From Acidobacteria bacterium UBA2999 (GTDB lineage Bacteria; Acidobacteriota; Vicinamibacteria; Vicinamibacterales; UBA2999), in the NCBI GenBank assembly GCA_002346475.1, contig DDZV01000044.1:1-64000 (forward strand): DNA of 64,000 nucleotides. Reading direction: 5' to 3'. Below, one piece after another: positions 34,961 to 43,701 of this stretch. The translations under genes were made by a program, and so were the position numbers. Below the pieces are notes generated by a model. It ran no database searches. It was not told the DNA's origin and was given only the letters and a program-made list of their open reading frames with translations. Numbering within the stretch: the stretch's first letter is position 1; each line of letters begins with the position of its first letter.

Positions 34961-36520
34961 ATGGCGCGTTTTTACCTCACAACTGCAATTGATTACGTCA
35001 ATAGTCGTCCACATCTTGGAACAGCTTACGAAAAGATTACAGCTGATGTGATTGCTCGTTACAAGCGTCTGTGTGGTATCGATACTCATTTTGTAATGGG
35101 GAACGATGAACATTCTCAAAATGTTTTTCGGCGAGCAATAGAGCTTGGTCTAGATCCTCATGAATACTGCAATCAAATGGAGAATGAATTTCGTGAGGTA
35201 TGGGGAAAACTCGGCATCTCGTTTAATGATTTTATCCGTACAACTGAGTCGAGACATAAGGCTGCGGTACAGAAAATTGCCGAGACGTCGTTTCAAGTTG
35301 GTGATATATACGAGGGTTATTACGAGGGCTGGTATTGCATTTCATGCGAGGCATTCAAACAAGAAAAGGATCTTGTTGAGGGTAAATGTCCACTGCATGC
35401 AATGTTGTCTCCCGAGTGGATTCGTGAAAAGAATTATTTTTTTAAACTTTCTAAGTATCGCGAACGCTTACTAGCTCACTTTGAGCAAAACCCAAATTTC
35501 TTACAACCGAGCTCTCGTGCAAACGAGATTGTACAGTTGCTACGTGGAGGCCTTGAGGATATTTCTGTGAGTCGAGCAGGTCAATCCTGGGGTATTCCAT
35601 TACCGTTCGCTTCAGACAATGTTGTTTATGTTTGGTTTGATGCGCTGATTAATTATGCGTCGGCCGTTGGTTATGGTACGGATGGCGAGCGGTTTACTTC
35701 TTTGTGGCCAGCTGATTTACACATCGTCGGAAAAGATATTACGCGGTTTCATGCTGTTGTTTGGCCAGCGATGTTAATGAGTGCTGGGCTGGCTCTTCCA
35801 CGACAGGTGTTTGGGCATGGCTGGGTAACCTTCGGTGGGCAACGTATGAGTAAATCGCTTGGATCGAGTGTCGACCCTATCGAAGTTTCAGAGCATTTTG
35901 GGTCAGATCCTTTGCGATTGTATCTGGTCAAAGAGATTGTGTACGGAAATGACGGGGAGTTCACGTGGGATCGTTATATTGAGAGATACAACGTTGATCT
36001 GGCAAATAATTTAGGGAACTTGCTAAGTCGGCTAGCTGCAATGGTTGCTAAGTATAGTGACGGCCGTGTTTCAGCCAGCGGTGCTAGTGGGAAACTGCCC
36101 AAAGTCGCTTCAGAAGTTTTAATCCGATACAAAGCTGGGATGGAAGCGTTGGCTTTGCATGAAGGCGCAGCTGCAGTCTTTCAATTAGTAGATGCTACCA
36201 ATGAATTTATTGCTGAAACATCACCCTGGGTTCTGGCGAAACAGCCAGAAAACGCTGCAAAGCTAGCTTCTGTGCTATTTGATGTAGCGGAGGCGCTTCG
36301 CATTATCGGTGTTCTGCTAATTCCAATTATGCCAAGTGCGTCAGCTGAAATTCTCAGGAGAGTGGGAGAGACAACGCCACTTCACGATCTTAAATTGGAT
36401 GATGATGGATGTTGGCGTGCTAGTGGGTCTCGAAACATTGTAGCAGCTTCGCCTCTTTGGCCTAGGGCGAACAATCCAATTATTCAACCGGAAATAAATG
36501 AATCCAAGGAGAAGTCCTAA
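34961..36520 (+). CDS. metG: Methionyl-tRNA synthetase, catalytic part
   Basis: The 519-residue class I synthetase has the HIGH-type motif in RPHLGTAYEKI, the zinc knuckle beginning CISCEAFKQ, and the KMSKS motif as RMSKSLGSS, followed by the anticodon-binding helices. It charges tRNA-Met. The C-terminal tRNA-binding domain found on many MetG proteins is absent here and is encoded by the overlapping next gene. The ATG begins the conserved MARFYLTTAIDY segment. Confidence 0.95.
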   Translation: MARFYLTTAIDYVNSRPHLGTAYEKITADVIARYKRLCGIDTHFVMGNDEHSQNVFRRAIELGLDPHEYCNQMENEFREVWGKLGISFNDFIRTTESRHKAAVQKIAETSFQVGDIYEGYYEGWYCISCEAFKQEKDLVEGKCPLHAMLSPEWIREKNYFFKLSKYRERLLAHFEQNPNFLQPSSRANEIVQLLRGGLEDISVSRAGQSWGIPLPFASDNVVYVWFDALINYASAVGYGTDGERFTSLWPADLHIVGKDITRFHAVVWPAMLMSAGLALPRQVFGHGWVTFGGQRMSKSLGSSVDPIEVSEHFGSDPLRLYLVKEIVYGNDGEFTWDRYIERYNVDLANNLGNLLSRLAAMVAKYSDGRVSASGASGKLPKVASEVLIRYKAGMEALALHEGAAAVFQLVDATNEFIAETSPWVLAKQPENAAKLASVLFDVAEALRIIGVLLIPIMPSASAEILRRVGETTPLHDLKLDDDGCWRASGSRNIVAASPLWPRANNPIIQPEINESKEKS

Positions 36521-36915
36521 TGGAGGAAGATGCCCCCATTGAGCAGGAGAAGACGCCTAGTTTAACGACAGGTCCCACTGACGTTTCAAACTTGATTTCT
36601 ATCGACGATTTTATGAAGGTAGAACTACGAGTGGCTAAGGTGCTGACCGCAGAACCTATCCCAAAATCAAAAAAATTATTGAAACTCGTTGTTGATACTG
36701 GAGATGGACAACGAACTATCATAGCGGGTATTGCTAGGGCATACCAACCAGAGGACGTCATTGGACGATCTGTAGTGATTGTATTTAATTTACAGCCAGC
36801 AAAATTGATGGGTGTGGAATCACAAGGAATGGTATTAGCTGCAAGTTCTGAAGGGGAACAACCAACATTGATTAGCGTTATTGGAGATGTGCCGTTGGGA
36901 TCAAGAGTAAGATAA
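36520..36915 (+). CDS. Stand-alone tRNA-binding domain (MetG beta / Trbp111-like)
   Basis: The 131-residue product is an OB-fold tRNA-binding domain: IDDFMKVELRVAKVLTAEP, KLLKLVVDTGDGQRTIIAGI, and VVIVFNLQPAKLMGVESQGM match the C-terminal dimerisation domain of methionyl-tRNA synthetase and CsaA/Trbp111. Its ATG overlaps the metG stop (TAATG), so the two are made together and probably assemble in trans as the complete enzyme. An acidic N-terminal tail of about 25 residues precedes the fold. Confidence 0.92.
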   Translation: MEEDAPIEQEKTPSLTTGPTDVSNLISIDDFMKVELRVAKVLTAEPIPKSKKLLKLVVDTGDGQRTIIAGIARAYQPEDVIGRSVVIVFNLQPAKLMGVESQGMVLAASSEGEQPTLISVIGDVPLGSRVR

Positions 36916-36932
36916 ATTGTGAGATGTTGTGA

Positions 36933-37712
36933 ATGGTAGATTCCCATTGCCACCTTGCAGGTTCTGAATTTAGTCAAGACTTAGAAGAAGTTATAAGTCG
37001 GGCCAAGGCTGCTGGGCTTAAAGGAGCGCTTGTTATTCTTGCTGCTGATAGTCCTGAGGAACTTGAAAGGGCCGCAGTAGTAGTAAAAGCTTGGCCGGAT
37101 GTTCGATTTGCAATTGGAATTCATCCTCATGGTGCTCATCAGTATCAAAATAATCCAGACGCTGTAGAGAACACTGTGGATGCTGCGTTTGAATCGGAAC
37201 CTTGTGTACGTGCACTTGGAGAGATTGGTCTTGACTACCACTATAATTTTTCAACACCAGAAGTGCAGCAAGTTGTATTTCAACGACAGATTAGAATTGC
37301 TCGACGACGACGAGTTCCAATCGTAATTCACACTAGAGAAGCTGAAGACGACACTTTTCGTATTTTAGTAGAGGAATCTGCCGATGATGTAGGAGGGGTT
37401 TTTCACTGTTTTACTGGTCATCAGAAAATGGCTGTGCGAGCTCTTGATTTTGGCTTTCATATTTCTCTCGCCGGTATTGTTACTTTTCCAAAATCTCTGG
37501 AATTGAGAGAGGTAGCTAAGATGGTTCCTCTTGATCGGTTACTCATTGAAACAGACTGTCCATATCTTGCTCCGGTACCACACCGTGGTAAGCGAAATGA
37601 ACCAGCTCATGTAACTTACATCGCCGATATAATTGCTGAAGTAAAGGGTGTCAGCGCAGATCTTGTAGCGTCTGCAGCGCACGCAAACTTCACTCGACTT
37701 TTTACTCCGTAA
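36933..37712 (+). CDS. tatD: TatD family metal-dependent hydrolase/DNase
   Basis: The 259-residue TIM-barrel hydrolase has the metal ligands of TatD: VDSHCHLAG at the N-terminus, ALGEIGLDYHYNFS, VIHTREAEDD, GVFHCFTGH and LIETDCPYLAP. TatD proteins are 3'-5' exonucleases active in DNA repair and quality control. It follows the tRNA-binding gene by 17 bases in the usual metG-tatD order. Confidence 0.95.
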   Translation: MVDSHCHLAGSEFSQDLEEVISRAKAAGLKGALVILAADSPEELERAAVVVKAWPDVRFAIGIHPHGAHQYQNNPDAVENTVDAAFESEPCVRALGEIGLDYHYNFSTPEVQQVVFQRQIRIARRRRVPIVIHTREAEDDTFRILVEESADDVGGVFHCFTGHQKMAVRALDFGFHISLAGIVTFPKSLELREVAKMVPLDRLLIETDCPYLAPVPHRGKRNEPAHVTYIADIIAEVKGVSADLVASAAHANFTRLFTP

Positions 37713-37788
37713 GTATAAGTAAAAAATAGGATTAGCTTCGCCATCCTCATTGATACTTTGTTCTGAATTATAATTTGATAGAACAGTT

Positions 37789-38793
37789 GTGAGTCCCACT
37801 TTGCAAAAAGCTTCGGTCGCTGCTCTAACGCAGATGTTTGAGCCAATCCGCGAAGATCTTCGCGAGGTTGACCGAGAGTTCGCGCGCCACGTTCAGTCTC
37901 AGGTTCAGTTAATTCCAAAAATGTGTAACTACATTCAGGACGGTGGTGGGAAACGTGTACGTCCTGCACTATTGCTTATGGCAGCACGTATGAGTGGTTA
38001 TCAAGGAGAGGGCGCAGTTCTTTACGGATCTGTTGTGGAATTTATTCATACTGCGACACTTGTTCATGATGACATCATCGACGAGTCCGAATTACGGCGT
38101 GGTCGACAAGCAGTCCATGCTAGATGGGGTAACGATATTACAGTGTTGCTAGGAGATTTCTTGTACATCAAGTCAATGTCTCTTGCCTTAACTCTGGATA
38201 GGTTAGAACTCATCAGGGTGTTGTGTGATGTGACCTTGCGTATGATTGAAGGCGAGTTATATCAGCTGACAAAGAGTGGTTCGGTTGATTTAAAGGAAGA
38301 TGAACACTTCGATATTATTCGGAGAAAAACGGCGTATCTTTTTGCAGGGTCTGCGAAAATTGGTGGAATGCTAGGTTCGACAACTCAAGATCAGCAGGAT
38401 GCTTTGTGGAATTATGGTTTAAATATTGGGATGTCTTTTCAGATTATCGATGATTTGCTTGATTTTACTGGTGAACCCGGCACGCTTGGAAAGCCTATTG
38501 GTGGTGACCTGTGTGAAGGCAAGGTAACACTTCCCATCATCAACCTTATGAGCAAGAGTGATCGCCATGCAGAAATTCTTGTACGTCGTATTGTAGAAGA
38601 AAAAACTGTAGCTCTTGAAGAGTGGCGCGATCTCCTCTCTCTTTTAAAGTCATACGATTCTATTGAGTATGCGTACAGCACAGCTGTAGATTTCGCCAAC
38701 CGTGCAAAAGAAGCGCTTCATTGTTTTCCAGGTTCACCTGAGAGAGACGCTCTAGAAATGTTGCCTGACTACGTACTGTCAAGGGATCGATGA
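37789..38793 (+). CDS. Polyprenyl diphosphate synthase
   Basis: The 334-residue trans-prenyltransferase elongates isoprenoid chains for quinone tails or lipid carriers. The first aspartate-rich motif is VHDDIIDESELRRG and the second QIIDDLLDFTG, with GGGKRVRPALLLM upstream and KPIGGDLCEGKVTLP after. The residues before the first motif are small or bulky in a pattern typical of long-chain (C40-C50) synthases, but I would not fix the length. The start is GTG; a TATAAT lies 14 bases upstream. Confidence 0.92.
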   Translation: MSPTLQKASVAALTQMFEPIREDLREVDREFARHVQSQVQLIPKMCNYIQDGGGKRVRPALLLMAARMSGYQGEGAVLYGSVVEFIHTATLVHDDIIDESELRRGRQAVHARWGNDITVLLGDFLYIKSMSLALTLDRLELIRVLCDVTLRMIEGELYQLTKSGSVDLKEDEHFDIIRRKTAYLFAGSAKIGGMLGSTTQDQQDALWNYGLNIGMSFQIIDDLLDFTGEPGTLGKPIGGDLCEGKVTLPIINLMSKSDRHAEILVRRIVEEKTVALEEWRDLLSLLKSYDSIEYAYSTAVDFANRAKEALHCFPGSPERDALEMLPDYVLSRDR

Positions 38794-38826
38794 CAGACGA
38801 GGAAACATTCCAATTTAGCATTTTCA

Positions 38827-40950
38827 ATGAATCCGTCTGAACGAATCAACGAGCTTAGACGTCTTATTCGCCATCATGAAGAACGGTACTATGTACTAAA
38901 TGATCCTGAGATTTCTGATGCTGAGTTCGATGCACTCATGCACGATCTTAAAATTCTTGAAACTAAACATCCTAAGTTAATAACTGAAGACTCGCCGACT
39001 CAGCGTGTCAGTGGCCGAGTAGCTAAGGGTTTTCAGGCAATTGATCACCCAGAACCAATGTTAAGTCTTGACAATGCTTACTCAGAAGCTGAACTCCAAT
39101 CATTTAATGATCGGGTGCTCCGTGGACTTTCGTCTAAACATTTAAGATCAAAAAAAATACCTTATGTTGCGGAGTTCAAAATCGATGGGTTGAGCATTGC
39201 TCTAACATACAAGGATGGACTTCTGATACGTGGCACTACTCGAGGCGATGGTTTGCGTGGAGAAGATGTAACCTCGAACGTGAGGACAATTCGAGCGATT
39301 CCTTTACGTTTGTCAGAAGAGGTTAAGGGAACAATAGAAATCCGTGGAGAGGTTTATCTACCTTACCGAGAGTTTGAACGGATCAATACTTACCGTCGAG
39401 AAGCAGGAGAAGCAGTTTTTGCCAATCCTCGTAATGCAGCCGCAGGGACAATGCGGAATCTCAACCCAGTCCTTGTCGCTAGGAGAGGGCTTAGCGTCTT
39501 TGTTTATCAAGCATTTCAGGTTGGCGGCGTATCTGCAGAGGCGTCTGACGGTGATGATAGCAATCGCTCTTTGATTCCAAACAATCATGCAATGCTGCTC
39601 AAGTTGCTACGTCAATGGGGATTGCCTGTTGAAAGTCACTGGCGTCGATGTTTAGGTGTCGAAAAGGTTCTTGAATTTTGTCAAGAATGGGCAGAGATTC
39701 GAAAAACACTTGAGTTCGAAACAGACGGTGTCGTCATTAAGTTAGATCAGTTAGCTTTGCGTAACAGTTTAGGCGCAACTTCAAAGTTCCCCCGATGGGC
39801 TATAGCTTTTAAGCCTGTCGCAGAGCAACAGGTGACGTTACTAAAGAAAATTGAAGTCGATGTTGGCCGTACTGGGGCTGTCACACCATTTGCAGTGCTA
39901 GAACCAGTCACTGTCTCTGGTTCAACAATCTCTATGGCAACGTTGCATAATGCTGATTACATTGCACGTAGGGATATACGAGAAAATGATTGGGTAATTA
40001 TTGAAAAAGCTGGAGAAGTGATTCCTCAGGTCATTGGTCCTGTTCTCGACAGACGACCAAAAGGTGTTAAGGCTTGGACAATGCCAAGCACATGTCCTAA
40101 ATGTGGCTCTGATCTTAATCGTGGTGAGGGAGAGGTTGTATGGCGTTGCGAAAACAATGCGTGTCAAGCAAGACTCGGACGTGGGCTTCAACATTTTGTT
40201 TCTCGGGTTGCGATGGATATAGAAGGTTTTGGAGAATCATTAATTAATCAGCTTGTAAATACTGGGATGGTTCGTGATTATAGCGATATCTATTTTCTTG
40301 ATGAGAAGGCTCTTTCCCAATTAACAAGTACAAGCATTAGGTCTGACGGAAAGTCCATCACACGTCGTTTTGGACAAAAAACTGCTACAAAGCTCGTAGA
40401 CCAAATCAACCTTAGCAAGAACAAAGAATTGTGGCGTCTTATTCATGGCCTTGGTATTAGGCATGTTGGAGAACAAGGCGCGAGAGTTCTAGCTGATGAG
40501 TTTAAATCAATGACAGCGATCGTGAGTGCTACTGAAGAACAACTACAGGAAAAATCAGATATTGGTCCAGTGGTTGCAGCTTCTGTGAGGAGTTATTTTT
40601 CAGAAGCTAAGAACCTTACACTGATTAATCGATTGCGGGATGCTGGTGTCACTATGGAAGTTAGAACTGAACTTCCGATAGTTGGGACTTCAGAAAAGGG
40701 CCCTTTGACGGGGAATACTTATGTGCTCTCTGGAACCCTTGAGTCTATGACACGTGCTCAGGCAAGTGTGAAGATTGAGCATTTTGGGGGAAAAGTAGCT
40801 AAGACAGTTAGTCGCCAGATTACTGCTCTGATTGCTGGGAATGATGCTGGCAGTAAGCTAGATAGAGCGAAGAAGCTTGGGGTATTGATACTTAGCGAGC
40901 CAGAATTTCTTGAATTAATTAAATCTGGTAGCCAGGACTCTGTTCACTAA
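38827..40950 (+). CDS. ligA: NAD-dependent DNA ligase
   Basis: The 707-residue LigA seals nicks in replication and repair. In order: the NAD-binding Ia domain, the adenylation site EFKIDGLSIAL (Lys of KxDG), RGEVYLP, the OB fold, a four-Cys zinc finger starting CPKCGSDL, helix-hairpin-helix repeats (IHGLGIRHVGEQGARVLA), and a C-terminal BRCT domain (TYVLSGTLESMTRAQ). All parts are present. No close Shine-Dalgarno is visible; GAGGAAA is about 12-18 bases upstream. Confidence 0.96.
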   Translation: MNPSERINELRRLIRHHEERYYVLNDPEISDAEFDALMHDLKILETKHPKLITEDSPTQRVSGRVAKGFQAIDHPEPMLSLDNAYSEAELQSFNDRVLRGLSSKHLRSKKIPYVAEFKIDGLSIALTYKDGLLIRGTTRGDGLRGEDVTSNVRTIRAIPLRLSEEVKGTIEIRGEVYLPYREFERINTYRREAGEAVFANPRNAAAGTMRNLNPVLVARRGLSVFVYQAFQVGGVSAEASDGDDSNRSLIPNNHAMLLKLLRQWGLPVESHWRRCLGVEKVLEFCQEWAEIRKTLEFETDGVVIKLDQLALRNSLGATSKFPRWAIAFKPVAEQQVTLLKKIEVDVGRTGAVTPFAVLEPVTVSGSTISMATLHNADYIARRDIRENDWVIIEKAGEVIPQVIGPVLDRRPKGVKAWTMPSTCPKCGSDLNRGEGEVVWRCENNACQARLGRGLQHFVSRVAMDIEGFGESLINQLVNTGMVRDYSDIYFLDEKALSQLTSTSIRSDGKSITRRFGQKTATKLVDQINLSKNKELWRLIHGLGIRHVGEQGARVLADEFKSMTAIVSATEEQLQEKSDIGPVVAASVRSYFSEAKNLTLINRLRDAGVTMEVRTELPIVGTSEKGPLTGNTYVLSGTLESMTRAQASVKIEHFGGKVAKTVSRQITALIAGNDAGSKLDRAKKLGVLILSEPEFLELIKSGSQDSVH

Positions 40951-40951
40951 C

Positions 40952-40981
40952 TTGCTTAGTTAGGGTGGTCTTCGGGATAAT
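40952..40981 (+). promoter_or_regulatory. Candidate rnpB promoter
   Basis: TTGCTT (40952-40957) and GATAAT (40976-40981) are 18 bases apart. The -10 box ends 8 bases before the first paired base of RNase P RNA at 40990, where transcription should begin. It starts just after the ligA stop codon. Confidence 0.5.
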
Positions 40982-40989
40982 CAGGGTGT

Positions 40990-41450
40990 CGCAGTTGACC
41001 AGACGGCCGCCGTTTCGTTTAACCGCGGTATGACACCGTGAAGTGAACGGGAGGGAGGAAAGTCCGAACTCCAAAGGGCAGTGCGCCGGGTAATACCCGG
41101 GCAGGGCAACCTGACGGAAAGTGGCACAGAAAACAAACCGCCGACGGCATGTCGGGTTGGGGTGCAACCACACCGCACTCGAACCCGGCATGCCAGCTGG
41201 TAAGGGTGAAAAGGTGCGGTAAAAGCGCACCGCATTTGTGGTAACACAGATGGCAGGCTAAACCCCGCACGGAGCAAGATCAAATAGGGTGGCGTTAATA
41301 GGACTGCTCGTCCAAGGCTACCGGGTAGGTCGCTTGAACCTGCGAGCAATCGTAGGGCTAGAGGAATGGTCGTCACGTCGGTTCGATCTGATGAGGGGAA
41401 ACTCTTTTGGTATCGACCGTTGACAGGATTCGGCTTATAGGTCAACTGCG
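40990..41450 (+). ncRNA. rnpB: RNase P RNA (class A)
   Basis: This is the catalytic RNA that matures tRNA 5' ends. It has the universal core elements in order: GAGGAAAGTCC near the 5' end, CAGGGCAACCTGACGGAAAG, then AGGGTGAAAAGGTGCGGTAA, GGCAGGCTAAACCCC, and the 3' core ending ACAGGATTCGGCTTATAG. The ends pair perfectly as helix P1: CGCAGTTGACC at 40990-41000 with GGTCAACTGCG at 41440-41450. The length of about 461 bases and the helices present suggest the ancestral bacterial type A. All long open frames on the minus strand here are shadows. Confidence 0.97.
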
Positions 41451-41456
41451 TTTTTT
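41440..41456 (+). terminator. T-run after rnpB
   Basis: The 3' arm of P1 is followed directly by six T residues, which could end or process the RNase P transcript. A true hairpin terminator separate from P1 is not seen. The next gene starts only 3 bases later. Confidence 0.4.
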
Positions 41457-41459
41457 ATC

Positions 41460-42404
41460 ATGTCACATTATCTAGTTACAGGCGGTGCCGGGTTCATTGG
41501 TTCTCATCTTGCAGAGGAACTTACGCGTCGGGGCTCGTCTGTTCGTATAGTTGATAATCTAGTGACTGGTAAGCGGGAAAATATAGAACACTTACGTGAG
41601 GTTGAATTTATTGAGGGAGATTTAGCCGACTTTGATGTTGCTCGCCGAGCAGTTGCAGGTGTTGACTATGTGTTACACCAGGCAGCAATTCCATCAGTAC
41701 CGAGATCAGTAGTCGATCCACTTACGTCTCATCGAGCGAATGTTGATGCCTCAGTTAATATACTTGTGGCTTCACGTGATGCTGGAGTAAAGCGTTTAAT
41801 TTATGCAGGTTCATCGTCGGCGTACGGCAATTCACTAACATTGCCAAAGATTGAAACTATGACTGGGGAGCCTCTTTCCCCGTACGCACTTCAGAAACTT
41901 GTAGCGGAACAGTATGCTCGATTGTTCACGCACCTTTATGGGTTTGAAACAGTAACTATTAGATATTTCAATGTTTTTGGCCCTCGGCAAGATCCTTCTT
42001 CACCTTATTCTGGAGTGATCTCTTTGTTTGTCAGCGCTTTATGCGAAGGGCATCAACCGACTATTTTTGGCGATGGTGAACAAACACGTGATTTTACTTA
42101 CGTGAAGAATGTCGTAGATGCTGTGCTTGCTGCCTCAGAAGCACCTGAGATTAGTGGTGAGACAATTAATGTTGCTACGGGCAAACGTGTGTCTATTAAT
42201 CATTTATTTCGAACAGTTAGAGGGATGGTTAGCGCCAACCTTGAACCAAACTATGATGAAGCTCGTCAAGGAGACGTACGAGATTCCCAAGCTGATATTT
42301 CAAAAGCAAGATTGATGCTTAACTATAGACCCTCTGTAGATTTTGAAGAGGGGCTTCGTCGAACCATTGATTGGCACCGTTCGACAGAAAATTTACGTAG
42401 CTAG
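41460..42404 (+). CDS. NAD-dependent sugar-nucleotide epimerase
   Basis: The 314-residue extended SDR has the NAD-binding GGAGFIGSH, the SSSAYG catalytic Ser region and the YALQK (YxxxK) pair, with the sugar-binding RYFNVFGPRQDP segment. It resembles UDP-N-acetylglucosamine/UDP-glucose 4-epimerases of the WbpP/GalE group, but the exact sugar cannot be assigned. It begins 9 bases after the end of RNase P RNA, with no Shine-Dalgarno and only the T-run before it. No glycan genes are adjacent. Confidence 0.9.
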   Translation: MSHYLVTGGAGFIGSHLAEELTRRGSSVRIVDNLVTGKRENIEHLREVEFIEGDLADFDVARRAVAGVDYVLHQAAIPSVPRSVVDPLTSHRANVDASVNILVASRDAGVKRLIYAGSSSAYGNSLTLPKIETMTGEPLSPYALQKLVAEQYARLFTHLYGFETVTIRYFNVFGPRQDPSSPYSGVISLFVSALCEGHQPTIFGDGEQTRDFTYVKNVVDAVLAASEAPEISGETINVATGKRVSINHLFRTVRGMVSANLEPNYDEARQGDVRDSQADISKARLMLNYRPSVDFEEGLRRTIDWHRSTENLRS

Positions 42405-42409
42405 ATAGG

Positions 42410-43471
42410 TTAAGTCAGGCTTGTAAGTGTTACGTCAAGATTACGTGTATTACCTGGCGCCTGTTGCCACTGGACTAAGATGGGGCTCTGGTAGGTGCCT
42501 TCTACAAAGTCCGTTTTTCCATTAGAGTCCTGTTCTACCAGTAGGCTAGCTGACCGTTTCATGCGGAAAAATCGTGAAGTTGGGACAGCAAGTGTACGTG
42601 CAATAAGTTTTTCAAAAATTGAATTACGTAACCCCAGCGAATCAAAACTCGTATTAAGTAATCGAATAAAGTCGTATTTGGCATAGCCTAGTGCTTTTCC
42701 AGGTACTGCACGTGGATTTTCTAGCGCATTCCGGTACTTTTCAGCAGCGAATCGAAGTGGATTCCTGATTACTTCGGCAAGGTCATGCCGCATCAAGAGA
42801 GTTTCAAACTCGTTGACAGTTAGTCCAGCATGACGCTCAGTTTTACTGAGTGATAAAGTGAGTCGACCCTTTTTAATTCCTGCACGAGACAGAAGTTCTG
42901 AAAATTGTTCCTGAAGTCCAAGGCGAGGGTCTTTTAAATTAATCGAATCAATGGGGTGGCCAGACACTGGGACTGATACTTGTAGTTCTTTGACTACAGT
43001 TTCACTTTGAAAACCAATGACTCTTGTTTGTCTCCGTCTTGGCCGACCATCCATAATTCCGTCAAGTTCGACAAAGTAAACTGGTTCATTAGGTCGGTTT
43101 GGATGAATGACACAGGAGCGAAGTCCTCCTGCAATGAATGCAAGGTGCGAGTCAGCATTCTTTGGTTCAATAGCGCGTTGGTCTGGATTTAAATCTTCTC
43201 GACGTTCAAGGCGGTCATGTTCGTACCCAGCTCCTTCAGGAAACATAGTTCGAAGGACATTAATGTATGTTGGAACCTTTCCTGGGCTTAACCGGTTTGC
43301 AAGGCCTCGATCTAGGAATCCTGCTGTTGTGTGGGCAGACCAGTAGAGGCAATGTTGATAAGGAGCCAATGCATCACGATGTTCAATAGAAAATAGGGAT
43401 CGCAAGTCTAGAATTTCGTGGCGGGCGTTAGGGGCGATCTCAAGTGCTAGATCTGTTGGTTCAGCGGGCAT
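42410..43471 (-). CDS. YjbQ (UPF0047) domain fused to a novel C-terminal domain
   Basis: Residues 20-160 match the YjbQ/UPF0047 fold: WSAHTTAGFL (H47), YEHDRLERRED (84-94), NADSHLAFIAGGLRSCVIHP, VYFVELDG and TRVIGF. YjbQ proteins have weak thiamine-phosphate synthase activity and no settled role. Residues 165-353 form a second domain I do not recognise, with SLSKTERHAGLTVNEFETLL and an Arg-rich SRFFRMKRSASLLV region. The fusion is intact. It is transcribed divergently from bacterioferritin, with a strong Fur-box candidate 52 bases upstream, so it may be iron-controlled. Confidence 0.72.
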   Translation of the reverse strand: MPAEPTDLALEIAPNARHEILDLRSLFSIEHRDALAPYQHCLYWSAHTTAGFLDRGLANRLSPGKVPTYINVLRTMFPEGAGYEHDRLERREDLNPDQRAIEPKNADSHLAFIAGGLRSCVIHPNRPNEPVYFVELDGIMDGRPRRRQTRVIGFQSETVVKELQVSVPVSGHPIDSINLKDPRLGLQEQFSELLSRAGIKKGRLTLSLSKTERHAGLTVNEFETLLMRHDLAEVIRNPLRFAAEKYRNALENPRAVPGKALGYAKYDFIRLLNTSFDSLGLRNSIFEKLIARTLAVPTSRFFRMKRSASLLVEQDSNGKTDFVEGTYQSPILVQWQQAPGNTRNLDVTLTSLT

Positions 43472-43522
43472 GCACCTCTGCAGGGTTTTAGCTTGGTCGT
43501 TAGGTTAGCACAAAATATTTAT

Positions 43523-43537
43523 GAGAATAAGTCTCAT
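43523..43537. promoter_or_regulatory. Fur-box candidate between YjbQ-fusion gene and bfr
   Basis: TGAGAATAAGTCTCA matches the common Fur 7-1-7 form TGAGAATNATTCTCA at all but one position. It lies in the divergent gap, 52 bases from the YjbQ-fusion start and 165 bases from the bfr start. Ferric-uptake repressor control of an iron-storage locus is a natural reading. Confidence 0.55.
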
Positions 43538-43701
43538 TTGCATCTTCATTGGTGGGGTTAGGCTGGTTCCTTATGCGAAAGAAAAAACAGATATTTTCTT
43601 TGTATGTGGATAGTGTAGGCCGTGTACGATGTAGTGGTACGGGCATTATTGTCAGGAGTTTGTTCTGTTAAGTTTGAAGGCTGTATTAGGAGGTATTGCT
43701 T

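Noticed and set aside
36480..36977. Minus-strand frame of 165 codons
   Set aside because: It is antisense to the tRNA-binding domain gene, which has clear family motifs; the minus frame has no recognisable motif or ribosome site.
40981..41445. Minus-strand frame of 154 codons
   Set aside because: It lies entirely within RNase P RNA, whose conserved core and P1 pairing explain the sequence.
43573..43671. 32-codon frame upstream of bacterioferritin
   Set aside because: It could be a leader peptide, but there is no ribosome site or motif, so it is probably chance.
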